DNA of 64,000 nt from Rehmannia glutinosa (lineage: Eukaryota > Streptophyta > Magnoliopsida > Lamiales > Orobanchaceae), in assembly GCA_016081115.2 (NCBI GenBank), contig CM071935.1, positions 51,384,680 to 51,448,679 on the forward strand, written 5' to 3'. Below, piece after piece: positions 9,699-20,199 of this stretch (within the stretch, counting starts at the first letter, position 1; every line of letters begins with the position of its first letter). The position numbers and the translations under genes were made by a program. A model generated the notes under the pieces. The model was not told the origin of the DNA and made no database searches. It saw only the letters and a program-made list of their open reading frames with translations.

Positions 9699-10244
9699 CT
9701 AACGCCAAAAGGTGGGCAGGGGTGTCCCCGATAACAGTATGAAAATCATCAACAGAGGGAAAGTAAAACGCGCTAAGTTATGGGCTAACGAGTTTCCCGA
9801 GAGCTTAAAAAAACTAGCTCTAAAATTATCAAAAGCAGGAAATAAGGCAAAAGTATCTTGTATAATATTCCCTAAATAGGAAAGATCATCTGTTCGCCTT
9901 CGGATTTTTTGCCAAGTCGTCATTCTATCCGTCTCCACCACTACCGATTTTAAACTCATATTTTTCGCCAGCAACAACCCTTCTCGACATGCCATAGCTT
10001 CGGCAATATCCACCTCGTACTCCATATGGATAAACTGGTAAAATGTCATCAAAACTTCTCCTTTGTGATCTCGTACTACAGCTCCAATACCAGTGTCGGT
10101 TCCCATTACAATCGATGCATCAGAGTTAATTTTGAAATAACCCATTTCAGGTGGTGACCATTTGTCCTGGAATTTATTATTTGAAGGTATATGCATGCTC
10201 TCTCTTACAACCACATGTTCTCTCCATTGTTGTGCCATATTCAA
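9699..10244 (-). pseudogene. LINE RNase H domain
   Basis: The minus strand encodes a plant RVT_3-type RNase H: KINSDASIVMGTDTGIGAVV supplies the first Asp strand, followed by EAMACREGLLLAKNM with the conserved Glu, then VVVETD with the next Asp, and a C-terminal GNSLAHNLARF block near residues 155-165. It degrades the RNA strand of RNA:DNA hybrids during target-primed reverse transcription. This 181-codon run is the best preserved part of ORF2 and ends about 50 bp before the poly(A) tail. Confidence 0.85.
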
Positions 10245-10417
10245 GCTCCATATATGATCTATATTTTTGTGTTGGAAAGTATGCTTATTCCTTGCTTGCC
10301 AAGTCGTCCATGATAGGAATGCAAAAAGTTTGTTGGGGTTCTTTTTCCTTCATGCTCGATATCACTTGTATCTAATCGCTAATTATTCTACGCTCATCCA
10401 TCGAAGGAAAGAGAAAC

Positions 10418-10699
10418 CTAGCGGACATGATTCCCCAAAGAAAGACGCCCAAGCACACGATCATGTAATGCGTGTTCGAGGCTCTCTACATCCGCCCCAC
10501 ATCTCGAACAATATGGGTCCACTCTTACTCCTCGTCGAATCAACACAGATTTTGTTGGAATGATGCCATGGACACATTTCCATAAAAATATCTGAATATT
10601 TGGAGGAATGTCGAGTTTCCAAAACCATTCCCCGACTTCGTATCGAGTCCCAGAGCGTCGAAGAGAGGTCATTATTCTCATCTTAATAGCTTTTGCCAC
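10418..10699 (-). pseudogene. LINE zinc-binding RT-associated (zf-RVT) domain
   Basis: The minus strand reads WFWKLDIPPNIQIFLWKCVH, then a gap, then CSRCGADVESLEHALHD. This matches the zf-RVT domain between RT and RNase H in plant LINEs: W..L...PKI..FLW....N and C..C....E...H. The final Cys of the usual H-x-L-x-x-C is changed to Arg or shifted (HALHDR). Confidence 0.8.
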
Positions 10700-10739
10700 T
10701 TTATATCCAAATTTAACTCTATATATGCCGTCCTTAGTG

Positions 10740-12900
10740 AAAATGCCAAATTAATCTGTCCGATTTGGTGAATCTCTCCTCAAGCAACTCAGTATCCCAC
10801 ATATACATCTACCTATTAATGAGGTCAGCCACCTTTTCATTTTCACTCCATCTCTCATTTGTTGTAAGGATTCAAAAATTTGGTTGTTTCGGCAAGCATG
10901 GGTCTGCCCAAATCTTTACACTCTCGCCATTTCCAATGTTCCACCGAAGTCCCCGTCTAAGAACTTCTCTCCTGGCAATAATGTTTCTCCATGTGTACGA
11001 AGGATTATAGCATGTCGTTGCCTCGAGAAAAGACTTTGACGAATAGTATCTCACCTTTAAAACCCCCATAAGAAGGGACTCTTTGTCGCTCATAAGTCTC
11101 CATCCTTGTTTAGCGAGCATTGCTTCGTTGAAACATCGAAAATATCTAAAACCCAATCCTCCCTCCGATTTTGGATGGCACAAATGGTCCCAAGACAACC
11201 AATGAATTCGTCATTCGTCTTCCTTTTGTCCCCATAGAAAGTGTCCCATAATAGATACTATTTGTTGGCAGACTTCCAGTGGGATCAAAAAACAACTCAT
11301 TACATATGACGGTATTGCTTGCGCTATGGCTTTTATTAGGACCGATTTACCATCCATGGATAGGAGTTTGCTTTTCCATCCCTTCAGTTTTTTCCTTACT
11401 CGATCGATGATCGCTCGAAAAATTTCGGTTTTTGACCGACCAATGACCGTAGGCAGCCCAAGGTATATTTCATGTTTATTCACCAATTGCATGCCCATCT
11501 TTGCTGCCAATTCATCCTTCTTTGCATCGTTTACCCCTTTGCAAAATGATATGGCTGACTTAGCAAATTTTTTTCGTCATCCCGATGCCCTTTCATATGA
11601 CCGGATGATATTCACCGTTGTATCCACCTCATTATTTGTAGCTCTTCCGAAAATTATGTTGTCACCTACAAAGAAAAGATGAGATATTTCTGGGGCTCGC
11701 CGGCATACACGTACTCCATGGAGGGAGCCAGAGAACGTCGCTTGCCGTATCATTACCGAGAAAGCTTATGCACAAAATAAAAACAAATACGGCAAGAGCG
11801 GGTCTCTTGTGAGCCACGGGATGGGTGAAACGTAATGCTAGGTATACCATTAACTAACACCGAAAAGGACACAGAACTGACACAACCCGGAGTCTCTCAA
11901 AAATCGGACTAATCCCCAACTTAAGCATAACATTTTGAAAAAAATTCCATTCGACACGATCATATGCTTTACTCATATCAAGTTTAAAGGCGAAAGATCC
12001 TTTATTCTTGGCTGAGTTGTTTTTCATAAAATGGAAAATTTCAAAAGTTTGTAGGGCATTATCCGTGATTAATCGCCAGGCACAAATGCGAGTTGAGTAG
12101 GGTGAATCAAGTGTGGGAGGATGTTTTTAGCCTATTAGCTATTGTTTTGGTAATCAACTTGAAATCACATTATAAAGACTAATAGGCCGGAAATCAGACA
12201 CGAGTTCAGATTTTTTCTTTTTGGGAATTAGAACGATGAACGTATGATTAAGGGAGGACGGGCTTATTTCACTGTTAAGGACTTTAAGCGTAATAAAAAC
12301 CACATTATTATGAATAGTAAACCAGAATTTTTGAAGAAAATAGCGGGCATACCGTCGGGTCCAGGCGCTTTTGTAGGATGCATCTGAACGAGGGAAGCCA
12401 CGATTTCTTCCTTGTACCATGGTTGGTTTAGGGTCTCATTCATTTCGCTTGTTGTTTTCTGTTCAAGTGCGTCCAGGGCCCTAACCATATCCAGACTAGG
12501 TGATGTAGTAAATAATTCGGCGAAGTAGTTTTCGAAAACCTTTGCAATTTGGTCTTCTTCTTCCACCCAAGTACCGTCCGCCCCTTTTATCCTTAGTATC
12601 TTGTTTCTTTTCTTTCTCCCTGTGGCTGTCTGATGAAAGAAAACTGTATTTCTGTCACCTTCTTTAATCCTGTTTGTGCGGGATCGTTGGTGCCACATCA
12701 ATTCTTGTTTCTGGTACAGGTGTCCCAATTTAGTCTCCATCTTTTTCCTTTCTATCACATCCCCCACACCTATTTGTCCCGTCCCTCCACACTGAAGTGC
12801 CGATTCACATATCTTTATTTGGTGGCCAATGTTGCCAAAATGAGTTTGTTCCCACGATTTGAGACCCCCCCATAAGTTCGAAATTTTTGTTCCAAATCTG
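10740..12900 (-). pseudogene. LINE reverse transcriptase domain
   Basis: Motifs occur in the expected order on the minus strand: HPTKAPGPDGMPAIFFK near 12370, FIVLIPKKKK and FRPISLYNVI near 12170-12230, DMSKAYDRVEWNFF near 11950-11980, and a catalytic box near 11660 that reads FFVGDNIIF where active LINEs have F-A-D-D. Further on are IDRVRKKLKGWKSKLLSMDG (about 11400) and WDHLCHPKSEGGLGFRY (about 11190). Frames change several times. Loss of the double Asp means the enzyme would be dead even if the frames were intact. Confidence 0.88.
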
Positions 12901-12928
12901 AACCGGTAATAGGGCTACCTCTCTGCTT

Positions 12929-13743
12929 TCAGCTTGTTTCCACCTTGTTCTTGCAACTCTCGTTTAGCAGCCACGTTGTTTTGAATCGGACCACCCTCCT
13001 TTGTTCTCTCTTCCTTTTCATCCTCCTTTGAGCGGATGCCGTCCAGTTGATAAAAATTGGGCAATGATCCGAGGCCACCTTGGGAGGTGCTAGGTATGAT
13101 AGGATAAATGCAATTCCACCCACTCCGTATTTCACAAGAATCTGTCTAGGCGCTCTTGTATATTATTGTCGCCTTCCTGACCATTTGTCCATGTAAACGA
13201 AAACCCATCATAACCCAAATCATCAAGTCGAACATCATTTATAGCTTCGTGGAAAGGATTGATCATATTTGTGTTTCTTTGATGTCCGCCCAGTTTTTCG
13301 TAATGGTATAATATTTCATTAAAATCGCCAGCACAAAGCCAACTCCTTGTATCAGACTCTCCAATGCGTCGAATTAGCTCCCAGGTAAGGTGTTTTCTGT
13401 TTACCTCCGGCCAGCCATATATTCCGGTGAACTGCCATTCCTCCCCGCCTTCCGTAACCGTACCATCGATATGATTATTGGAACCCAATAAAATGCGAAC
13501 ATCCTCCACCTGCTTCCAAAGTAGACATAGACCACCTCTGCGACCCTCCTCCGACTGATCACATTCAACAATATGGACCCCTTCATAATCTGGGTCCTTA
13601 ATTATAATCTTCATTTCCTCTGAGCACATTTTTGTTTCCATGAGAAACACAAGCTTGGGATTTTTGGTTCTGATAAAATGTTTAAGCACACTAATTGTCG
13701 GTTGGTTCCCAAGCCCCCGATAGTTTCAACTGAGGCAACTCAT
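12929..13743 (-). pseudogene. LINE apurinic endonuclease domain (start of ORF2)
   Basis: The ATG at 13743 begins a N-Y-R-G-L-G-N-Q motif, but codon 6, normally Trp, is TGA. From 13689 an open run of 185 codons carries VFLMETKM, GGLCLLWK, LCAGDFNEI and DGFSFTWTNG followed by IQERLDRFL; then in another frame comes VASDHCPIFINW (about 13060). These are the metal- and DNA-binding motifs of the exonuclease-endonuclease-phosphatase fold that nicks target DNA. The TGG-to-TGA change fits deamination of methylated cytosine. Confidence 0.9.
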
Positions 13744-13748
13744 TATTC

Positions 13749-14640
13749 TCAGCGGGGTTGCTCCAAAGCAACCTTCGCCGATATAACAAACTTACATGGA
13801 GCATCGAAAAGACCTGATTCCTTGGGCTTTTTGGATGAACATGACGTGCTAGTGTTTTGAGAGTGATCCTCTTCACGTTGTAACCTTTTTTGAGGGAATG
13901 TAGATTTTTTATTCAGGCTAGGACTTTGGCTTGGGGTGCGTTTTCGGGATTTGTATTTTTTCCGGGTGCTAGGGTTAGTGTTTAAGTTGGTCGGGATAGG
14001 TGTGAGTTGTATGTTAAGGTGTTGGTGGCCGACTGTATTAGTGTTTTGGGTTAGCGAGGTATTTTTTGGAGTTGAGGGACGTGAGCATTTTTCCATGGTT
14101 TGTGAGCTCTGCATGTCCGTGATGGGTAGAGGGTTTCTAGTGGATAGGGTCAGTTGTTGTAAGGAAGGGGCAGTCATAAGTGGTGGGTGTGGTTCATTTT
14201 GATCTCCATTTATTTCATGGTTGGTATTTGTTGTAGGTGGGTTCTCATTGTTGCTTTTTTGTTTTTTCAGGATGAGTGGAGGGAATGAGTGATAAGGATT
14301 TAAAGGAATGGCTCAATTGGCTGTTGGTTGGTGATATTGGTTCTTTGCTCGTTGCCTATTGTTCGGGTTCACTTAAGGTTAGGTGTGCGATTTTCACTCG
14401 TAATGCAGGTAGCAGTCTGTTTGTGGTTTCTGGTAGATTGGGATTTTGGTGGGTTGGCTTGTTTGAGGTATTATCGAAAAGATTGCGGCTGGTGGCTGTG
14501 TGGGAGGGCTGTGGAAATTCTCTTTGGGTGGTTGTGCGTTTGAGGGGTGAGGCTTTTAACCAGGGTCCGTATTTCATATCATCTGTGTTCGCGCATTCGT
14601 TCCAATCATATTCATCACAATTTCGATAAAAGTGACCTAT
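13749..14640 (-). pseudogene. LINE ORF1, C-terminal part
   Basis: From 14640 downward on the minus strand it starts with the second half of a zinc knuckle (GHFYRNC) and continues as a Pro/Ser/Thr/Asn/Lys-rich tail, including a basic KKYKSRKR stretch near residue 75 of the 142-codon run 14177-13749. It ends six bases before the ORF2 start. Such disordered basic tails are typical of the RNA-binding ORF1 protein of plant LINEs. The tail is separated from the N-terminal domain by the solo LTR at 14646-16123. Confidence 0.7.
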
Positions 14641-14645
14641 GATAT

Positions 14646-16123
14646 TGTTCGCCTATTTTTTTAGCTTCACCGCAAGTGTACGGCGCAATATATAGAATAT
14701 GGTTAGCAAGGTCGAATCCACAGGGATTAATAAATTAATGTACTAAGTATTGGATTATAATAGCCTTATTTTTATCTAAATGATCGAATTGTGATGGATT
14801 GGTTTTGTTAATACTAAAGCAGAAATTAATCCTAAAATAACAAAGCAAAGAGCGTTTGAAAGATCAAGAATGGATGAATGGATTCCTGGGTTATGGTTTC
14901 AGTTAATATCCCCCTTTTATTATCAGATTAATCAAACCAAGGTTAAACGTATTTTTCTCTATAGACCAATCACCAAAGTAATTTACCCTCTCTCTCGAAA
15001 TGTATGTAAAAGCGTTGATCGGAATATCTATGCTAGCATCTCTACTTAACATGAGATATTCAACTCCCAAAAGTTCGAAAGATTATTAGATCTCACAAAT
15101 ATTCACAGACTTCTCAATCATGCAAGCTATTTGTGTCAAGTACTCAAGATATAGTATTGAAACTCATCGGTTAGAATTATGAATCAATACATCAAACAAG
15201 TTTAAATCAATGGCCTTTTGATAAAACATGAATTAAAGCAAAGTACTTGAATAGAGCAGGAAAACATTAACTTCAATCATCATTAATTATCAAATAAAAG
15301 GGTTTATTAACCTACTCCCAAACCCGGAAATCACAAAGTGTTTAGCCAGACATCGAAGATAAACAATTCATAGACAAATTATTCATAATCAAAATCTAAC
15401 TAATTGAAATAACGATACGATGGAATGAGTGAACTCGGGGACGAAGACAATCTCTCGATCTATCTTCAATCCTCTAAGGTGTGGTTGCGGTCTTGATCGA
15501 TCTCTCGAAGTTTCCGGTGGAAAACTGCTCTTCTCTCTGGTTTCTAGGGTAAAATTCAGCGTGTCCTTGTTTGTGTCCGCCCCGGGTCTATTTGTACTTC
15601 GTTTGGGTCGAAACCTAGTTGAAAACGAATCAAACTCTGTTTTTCCCGCAGAGGAGCATGGGCCGTGCCATACGGCACGTCCAGCCGTGCTGGTAGCCGC
15701 ACAACTTGTTCAGACCACAGATGGGAGCACGGGACGTGCTCTTTGGCACGGGTTGCCCGTGCTACATGTCGAACAAAGATCCTTTAGTTATAGATTGAGC
15801 ACGGGCCGTGCTAGGGAGCACGCCCTGCCCGTGCTCACCTGTAGCAACTCGTACTCGGCTGATTTCTTCCATTTTTGCCCGGTTCGTCCGACTTCTTCTC
15901 GAGTCGACTCCAAACTTTGTACTTCACATCAATTATTGGCGGTTGCAATGCTCCGAATTGTTGCCAAAATGCTATAATTATCGATAATTTCCTACAAAAC
16001 GAGCAAAGCATAATCCTTTTCCACAAAACAGGAATATAAACCTATTTATTCATATAATGCATGCATATCAATACATTCTAGCCAAGATTAAGCCCAAAAT
16101 ACATGCAAAATACATGTCAATCA
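14646..16123. mobile_element. Solo LTR inside LINE ORF1, 1478 bp
   Basis: It begins TGTTCGCC and ends CAATCA, with flanks GATAT (14641-14645) and GATAC (16124-16128), a 5-bp duplication with one mismatch. Removing it with one copy of the duplication rejoins the ORF1 zinc knuckle in frame with correct C-x4-H-x4-C spacing, strong support for the borders. It has no retroviral domains; a 182-codon open run at 15429-15977 has no family resemblance and overlaps GC-rich repeats. The direction of the LTR is uncertain. Confidence 0.78.
15650..15845. repeat. Three imperfect GC-rich palindromic units in the solo LTR
   Basis: Three units of about 65 bp near 15655, 15725 and 15797 each contain GCACGGG(C/A)CGTGC-like inverted motifs (for example AGCACGGGCCGTGC at 15798) followed by a partner such as GGCACGGGTTGCCCGTGCT. 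They could form hairpins in RNA. Confidence 0.7.
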
Positions 16124-16558
16124 GATACCGCAACAAAAATAATAAGTGGGTAACGATTCATACTTGAGGGGCAACAATAACTGATATCCACTTATTTTGA
16201 CGGTCAGTGCTCGAACAAGGGGTTTCGTGATGTCAATCTGTATCTTGAATCGTAAGAATTTGCAGAATAGGCCATCAGTAGTCTGGTCCATTTTTTCCAA
16301 ATAGCCAGTCTGCTTCGCCAAAATTTCAGTCGTTTTACTTTTCATGCATGCAACGGGCACGTCGTAAGCCCTAATCCAAAAGGATCCATGTGTGATTTGG
16401 ATTGAAGAGGGCTGCTCCTTTAATCCCCTTATAGCGAATAATCCTCCGTCAAAATGCCAAGGTTGGTTTTCAAGGACACAATCGCGCTCCGATTTATTTT
16501 CGAAAAATGGAACAGAATTATATTTTACCCTCCACGCCTTCTTCAACACGTGATGCAA
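16124..16558 (-). pseudogene. LINE ORF1, N-terminal DUF4283-type domain
   Basis: The minus strand from 16558 encodes WRVKYNSVPFFENKSERDC, then VLENQPWHFDGGLFAIRGL, FWIRAYDVPVACMKSKTTEI and the zinc-knuckle start YYFCCGI. W-x-F-(D/N)-x-x-L and W-(V/I)-R-x-x-D-(V/L)-P are the hallmarks of DUF4283 in plant LINE ORF1 proteins, which bind element RNA. The first knuckle Cys is replaced by Tyr. The protein start upstream of 16558 was not found; the frame is open from a Met at 16558. Confidence 0.82.
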
Positions 16559-16601
16559 ACCTAAAAAACCTAAACCCTAGGTGGATAATAAAAGGAGAAA
16601 T
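16552..16601 (-). repeat. 50-bp direct repeat, copy 1, LINE 5' region
   Basis: GATGCAAACCTAAAAAACCT and the next 30 bases are repeated identically at 16761-16810, 209 bp away. Both copies lie near the 5' end of the LINE, where promoter-bearing 5' UTR repeats are known in L1-type elements. Confidence 0.85.
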
Positions 16602-16760
16602 CAACTATTGTGCCCTCATTTTTTGTTAGATCTTCCATGGAGTCGGCTTGTATTGACTGCACCACCTAGTCAGAATTTGGTTTCAAGTAAAAAAAAAACG
16701 GTCGAAACAAAGGAAAAAAAACAAAAAAAAAAAACACGAGTTAAAGTTAGGTTTATGGAA

Positions 16761-16810
16761 GATGCAAACCTAAAAAACCTAAACCCTAGGTGGATAATAA
16801 AAGGAGAAAT
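16761..16810 (-). repeat. 50-bp direct repeat, copy 2, LINE 5' region
   Basis: Identical to the copy at 16552-16601 over all 50 bases by eye. Poly-A-rich sequence fills the interval between the copies. Confidence 0.85.
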
Positions 16811-16948
16811 ACGAAACTAGAGAAAAAAAAGAAGAGCAGATTAAGGTTTATGGAAGACGATATTGGAACGTGAATTGGTGACAGATCTAAGGCCTCCATC
16901 GGTGGGACAATAAGCGAAAACCTAACCAAACCCTAAGGGTAACCACAC

Positions 16949-17379
16949 CCACCACATTCTTCTTTTTAATAAGTTGGGAAGTTGTTGGAGAGGAGGGGAT
17001 AAATTTTAAAGAAACTGAAAGAAACAGGGTTCGAACCCTAATCAACACCCTTACAAAGAGTGAGTGATACCACTTAATCTACAAGCTCGTAGTCCCACTA
17101 CTAGAGCTGTCAATTTTGGCCCGGCCCGGTAAAATGGCCAGACTAGATTGAGTTTTCTTAGGCCCAAAATGGGCCAGGCTTTTTGGCCCAGCCCATTAGG
17201 CGAAAAATTGGCCCGGCCCGATCGGCCCAATTTTTTCTTTGTATTTTCATGGGATGGGCTCCAAAAATAGCGGTCCAGTTACTGTTTGACCCGACCCAAA
17301 CGAACCTAATTTTTTGATTTGGCCCGGTGGGCTGGCTCGGTCCGGCCCATTTGACACCTCTATCCACCACATTCTTCTT
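16949..17379 (-). mobile_element. tRNA-derived SINE with 16-bp target duplications
   Basis: The flanks CCACCACATTCTTCTT at 16949-16964 and 17364-17379 are identical. Between them, on the minus strand, the sequence has box A-like GTAGATTAAGTGGT (17082-17069) and box B GGTTCGAACCC (17038-17028), spaced as in tRNA genes, and ends in an A-rich tail next to the left duplication. A hAT MITE (17102-17362) sits between the SINE head and the right duplication. The LINE's right target duplication overlaps the left SINE duplication. Confidence 0.75.
17102..17362. mobile_element. Non-autonomous hAT MITE, 261 bp
   Basis: The ends are TAGAGCTGTCAA and, inverted, TAGAGGTGTCAA. The flanks are CCCACTAC (17094-17101) and TCCACCAC (17363-17370), matching at 6 of 8 positions. 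Subterminal GGCCCGGCCCG-type blocks are inverted at the other end. There is no coding capacity. It landed at the 5' edge of the SINE. Confidence 0.75.
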
Positions 17380-17574
17380 ATTCTTGAACTAATCTGAAAC
17401 TTTTTTCTGTAAACCCTAAATTTTTCAACACTCATGTTGTTGCAAATATGGACAACAAAAAAATCATTTGACGAATAATATAAGTAATTACGACTTAAAA
17501 TATGTTATTTCTCCATTTTTACTGGTTTTTTTATAGTTTAAATTTACCGATGAATAACAACAGTGCGACACTTG
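17380..17574. other. AT-rich spacer
   Basis: I see no gene or transposon end in this stretch between the SINE and the minisatellite. Confidence 0.5.
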
Positions 17575-17770
17575 GCACAATCGCATTGTAACATCGGTCG
17601 TGCCATCATGCTATGTGGCACGATGGCACAATCATAATTGCAAATTTGGTCGTGCCATCGTGCTATGAGGCACAATGACACTATTATAATTGCAACCTTG
17701 GTCGTGCCATTTGAGGCATAATAGCACGATCAAAATGACTCGATCGTGCCATTTGATACAATCGAGTATA
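17575..17770. repeat. Degenerate minisatellite, about 60-bp unit
   Basis: Three to four diverged copies of a unit carrying TTGCAA...TTGGTCGTGCCAT(C)GTGCTATG(A/T)GGCACAATG are recognisable, at about 17583, 17638 and 17692, with a decayed fourth. Each unit contains inverted GTGCCAT/ATGGCAC motifs. Confidence 0.65.
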
Positions 17771-17849
17771 TCATCGTGCTATCCATCGATTTTTTTCCCA
17801 AGCCCTGACAGAACCAAAAAAAAATTAAACTTGTAATTTAAACTAAACT

Positions 17850-18245
17850 CAATTTTACCCAATATTATCCAACAATTACGCGAACTTATACAACTCTAAA
17901 TGAGAAATTAAGTAAAATATTACATTCAAAATTGGATAAAAAATATTTATCTCTTCCTCTATTGTTGGAACTTCTTTCGCGGGATAATTGTAAAATGTAG
18001 GTAAAATTATTGTAGATAATATCATTGTAAGTAAATATTTACCTACATTATTTAAAACTGTTGGTAAATACCTACAATTCAGTTGGTAAATTTAAAAATT
18101 GTTGGTGATCTGTCGGTAATTTGTGGGTATAATTTGGGGAAAAATATTTTTTTACTCTGTCGTTACTTTGTAGATAATTGTAATTTAGTGACAAAATCAT
18201 TTATGTTGGTAAATTATGCAGGTAAACTGAAATTTTCTTGTAGTG
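17850..18245 (-). mobile_element. CACTA (En/Spm-type) transposon terminus
   Basis: The right edge reads, on the minus strand, CACTACAAGAAAATTTCAG, the classical terminus of plant CACTA elements. The 250 bp inside it are full of GGTAAAT/ATTTACC motifs in both directions, as expected for subterminal transposase-binding repeats. The opposite terminus was not found, so the left limit is a guess. No transposase is present. Confidence 0.75.
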
Positions 18246-18614
18246 CGGGTATATTTATCAAATTTGGGGGTATGAATACCGCCACCCAAAGTTAAAACTT
18301 AAAACCAATGTTTTTAAAAGTCGAATCTGTGAGCAAACCGTTCTTACTCGTCTTACCGGTCTAATGAAAATTAAATATTTTTATTATATTATATGAAATA
18401 ATAATATAATTTATTAATTATTATGTGATATATTTAAAGATGATAAATATATAAATATAAACTAAAATATATCCAACGCAACCAAAAAATCTGAAGACGG
18501 CATAAATGTCACAAAGATCAAGTTTTTTGGGTACATGGGCTTATTTACTAATCCATTAATAACAAAAAGGACTTATGGATCTAACTTAATATTCTACTAA
18601 GTAAAAGTCCAATT
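18246..18614. other. AT-rich sequence, left flank of copia insertion
   Basis: Non-coding. Its right part must be continuous with 32540-32727, because the copia element at 18620-32534 sits between perfect 5-bp duplications. It is therefore probably the other part of the gypsy-type LTR whose start is seen at 32727. Confidence 0.5.
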
Positions 18615-18619
18615 ATTCA

Positions 18620-20199
18620 TGTAGGTCCCAAGGGGTGTGAGTGTAAGGTTTAGAAGGGGGGGGGGTTGAATAAACCTTACCAACTTTTCAAATTAGTCCT
18701 TTTAAATATTCAGAGTTAATACTTCACAAATTTGTGTCCTTGATGGGACACTAAGTTAGTTAATTAGCGAGTTAGTCACTCACGATTTCGATTTTGTTGA
18801 TAGAATAACTCAAATTTGTTTTGACTAAAGACTTAACTCGATTGTGATTTGTTTTTATTGGAAGACTTAACACCCTTGAATTTGGTTAAGTTTATTTTAA
18901 TACTTGGTTTTAGCACTCGAGTTGATTATCAATTGGATAGCAAATTTATCGTGAGATAAAAATAAGATGCGAGAAATTAAGGTCTTTGAAATGTAAATGA
19001 CACAATAAGTTTTTATAGAGGTTCGAAGATGGGATAATTCTTCTACTCCTCTCTTCTCCAACTCCTGGAGGAATCCACTAAGTATTGATCAATATACGAG
19101 TGGTTAACGAGTCAGATACAAGTCTTGATCACACAACGGTGACTTGATCCTTTGGGACTCGATCGGAGATGCCTTGGTCACACGGTGGCTCCTCGTACGA
19201 CTCGGCCTTCTTTCACAGGGCATTTTGCTTTGCTTGCTACTGACCCACTTGCTCAAGCTTCTTGGATTTGATCACGAAGCCCTCCAACAACTTGAGACTG
19301 GTTCGACCTTGAACCTTCCTACAATCCTCCGTGGAATGTAGACCCCTTGATTCTTCAAAAATTTCCTCTTCAACTGATTGAAGTAATCTTTCCTTCACAG
19401 GTGAGTGTTGGATTAATTTCCTTCGTAATGTAGGCTTGAGGATTGATGTTGAATGATTTGAGAATATATTAGGTTATAGTTCAAATGTTTGCTTGAATGT
19501 TCGTGGTTCAAGTAACCTTCTCTCAGAGTTATTCCTTAGCCTTTTATAGTGATCTTTCAAAAATCTGCCCGTTGAAGAGATATACTTATTTTTGAAATTC
19601 ACTTGTGGTCATTGGCTTGTCTTGTTGCAGTCCTTGAAATTTCCACTCCCTCGTATGAATGATTCTTTCAGCTTTTCAGAGTTCTGACCCAAGTGCAGTG
19701 CTTCCCATTGGTTTATTCCTTTTGCACGCTTCTGGAACTGAGCACTTCAAGAAAGGCAATATGGAGGTATTACTTGTTTAAGTAATTCTCTTGATTTACG
19801 GCAAACGGATCTCTTTCGGTTTGTCTTGACTTGACCGCATTTTCTTAACATCCCCAGGTGACGCCGAGTCGACTTCCAATCATTTGATGACTCTTCGTCA
19901 CTTCAACCTTGAGACTTGGTCTGTCTTGAGTTGACTTGATCGATACTTCACTCACCGATGCATCTCATTTGCACCTTGATCGAGTTCTGTCTTCTCTTCT
20001 TTGCCACACTCACCGCCTCACAAAATGAGTCTTCTTCCTTTGTCTCTAGTTGACTTCTTGCATGTTCAGGCATAGCTGACTTGACTCAGCTCGACCAGCC
20101 CTATCTATTACAATGCAATTTACAACAAAAATAGGGTGCCAACTTCTATTCTAAGTTTTACAAGGCATTCATCAAAATCTACAAAATAATTTCCCAACA
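18620..20199 (-). repeat. 3' LTR of copia element 1
   Basis: 1580 bp with TG...CA ends, TGTTGGGAAATTATT at the minus-strand start and GGGACCTACA at its end. It pairs with 30970-32534. A TATAAAAGG promoter box lies at 19548-19540 (minus). Differences from the other LTR cluster where that copy has CAG or CTG. Confidence 0.93.

Larger units (their letters stand above)
9628..16946 (-). mobile_element. Plant LINE (L1-like, with RNase H), decayed
   Basis: On the minus strand it runs from about 16946 to a poly(A) tail at 9646-9628. ORF1 has a DUF4283-type domain and a zinc knuckle. ORF2 has apurinic endonuclease, RT, zf-RVT and RNase H domains. The flanks are ACCCACCACATTC (16947-16959) and ACCCATCACATTC (9615-9627), a 13-bp duplication with one mismatch. 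Without the 1478-bp LTR insertion at 14646 it is about 5.84 kb, a normal full length. Many stops and shifts show it is inactive. Confidence 0.9.

Noticed and set aside
14276..14629. Plus-strand open frames opposite LINE ORF1
   Set aside because: The minus strand here encodes the recognised ORF1 tail; the plus frame has biased composition and no family match.
15429..15977. Open frame of 182 codons on the plus strand
   Set aside because: It lies wholly inside a solo LTR, is partly made of GC-rich palindromic repeats and resembles no protein family.
16552..16810. 50-bp repeat as a target-site duplication
   Set aside because: It is too long for any LINE or DNA transposon duplication, and a better 13-bp LINE duplication exists at 9615 and 16947.
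17028..17082. tRNA gene
   Set aside because: Box A and box B are present, but the cloverleaf arms do not pair well, and 16-bp target duplications and an A-rich tail identify a SINE.
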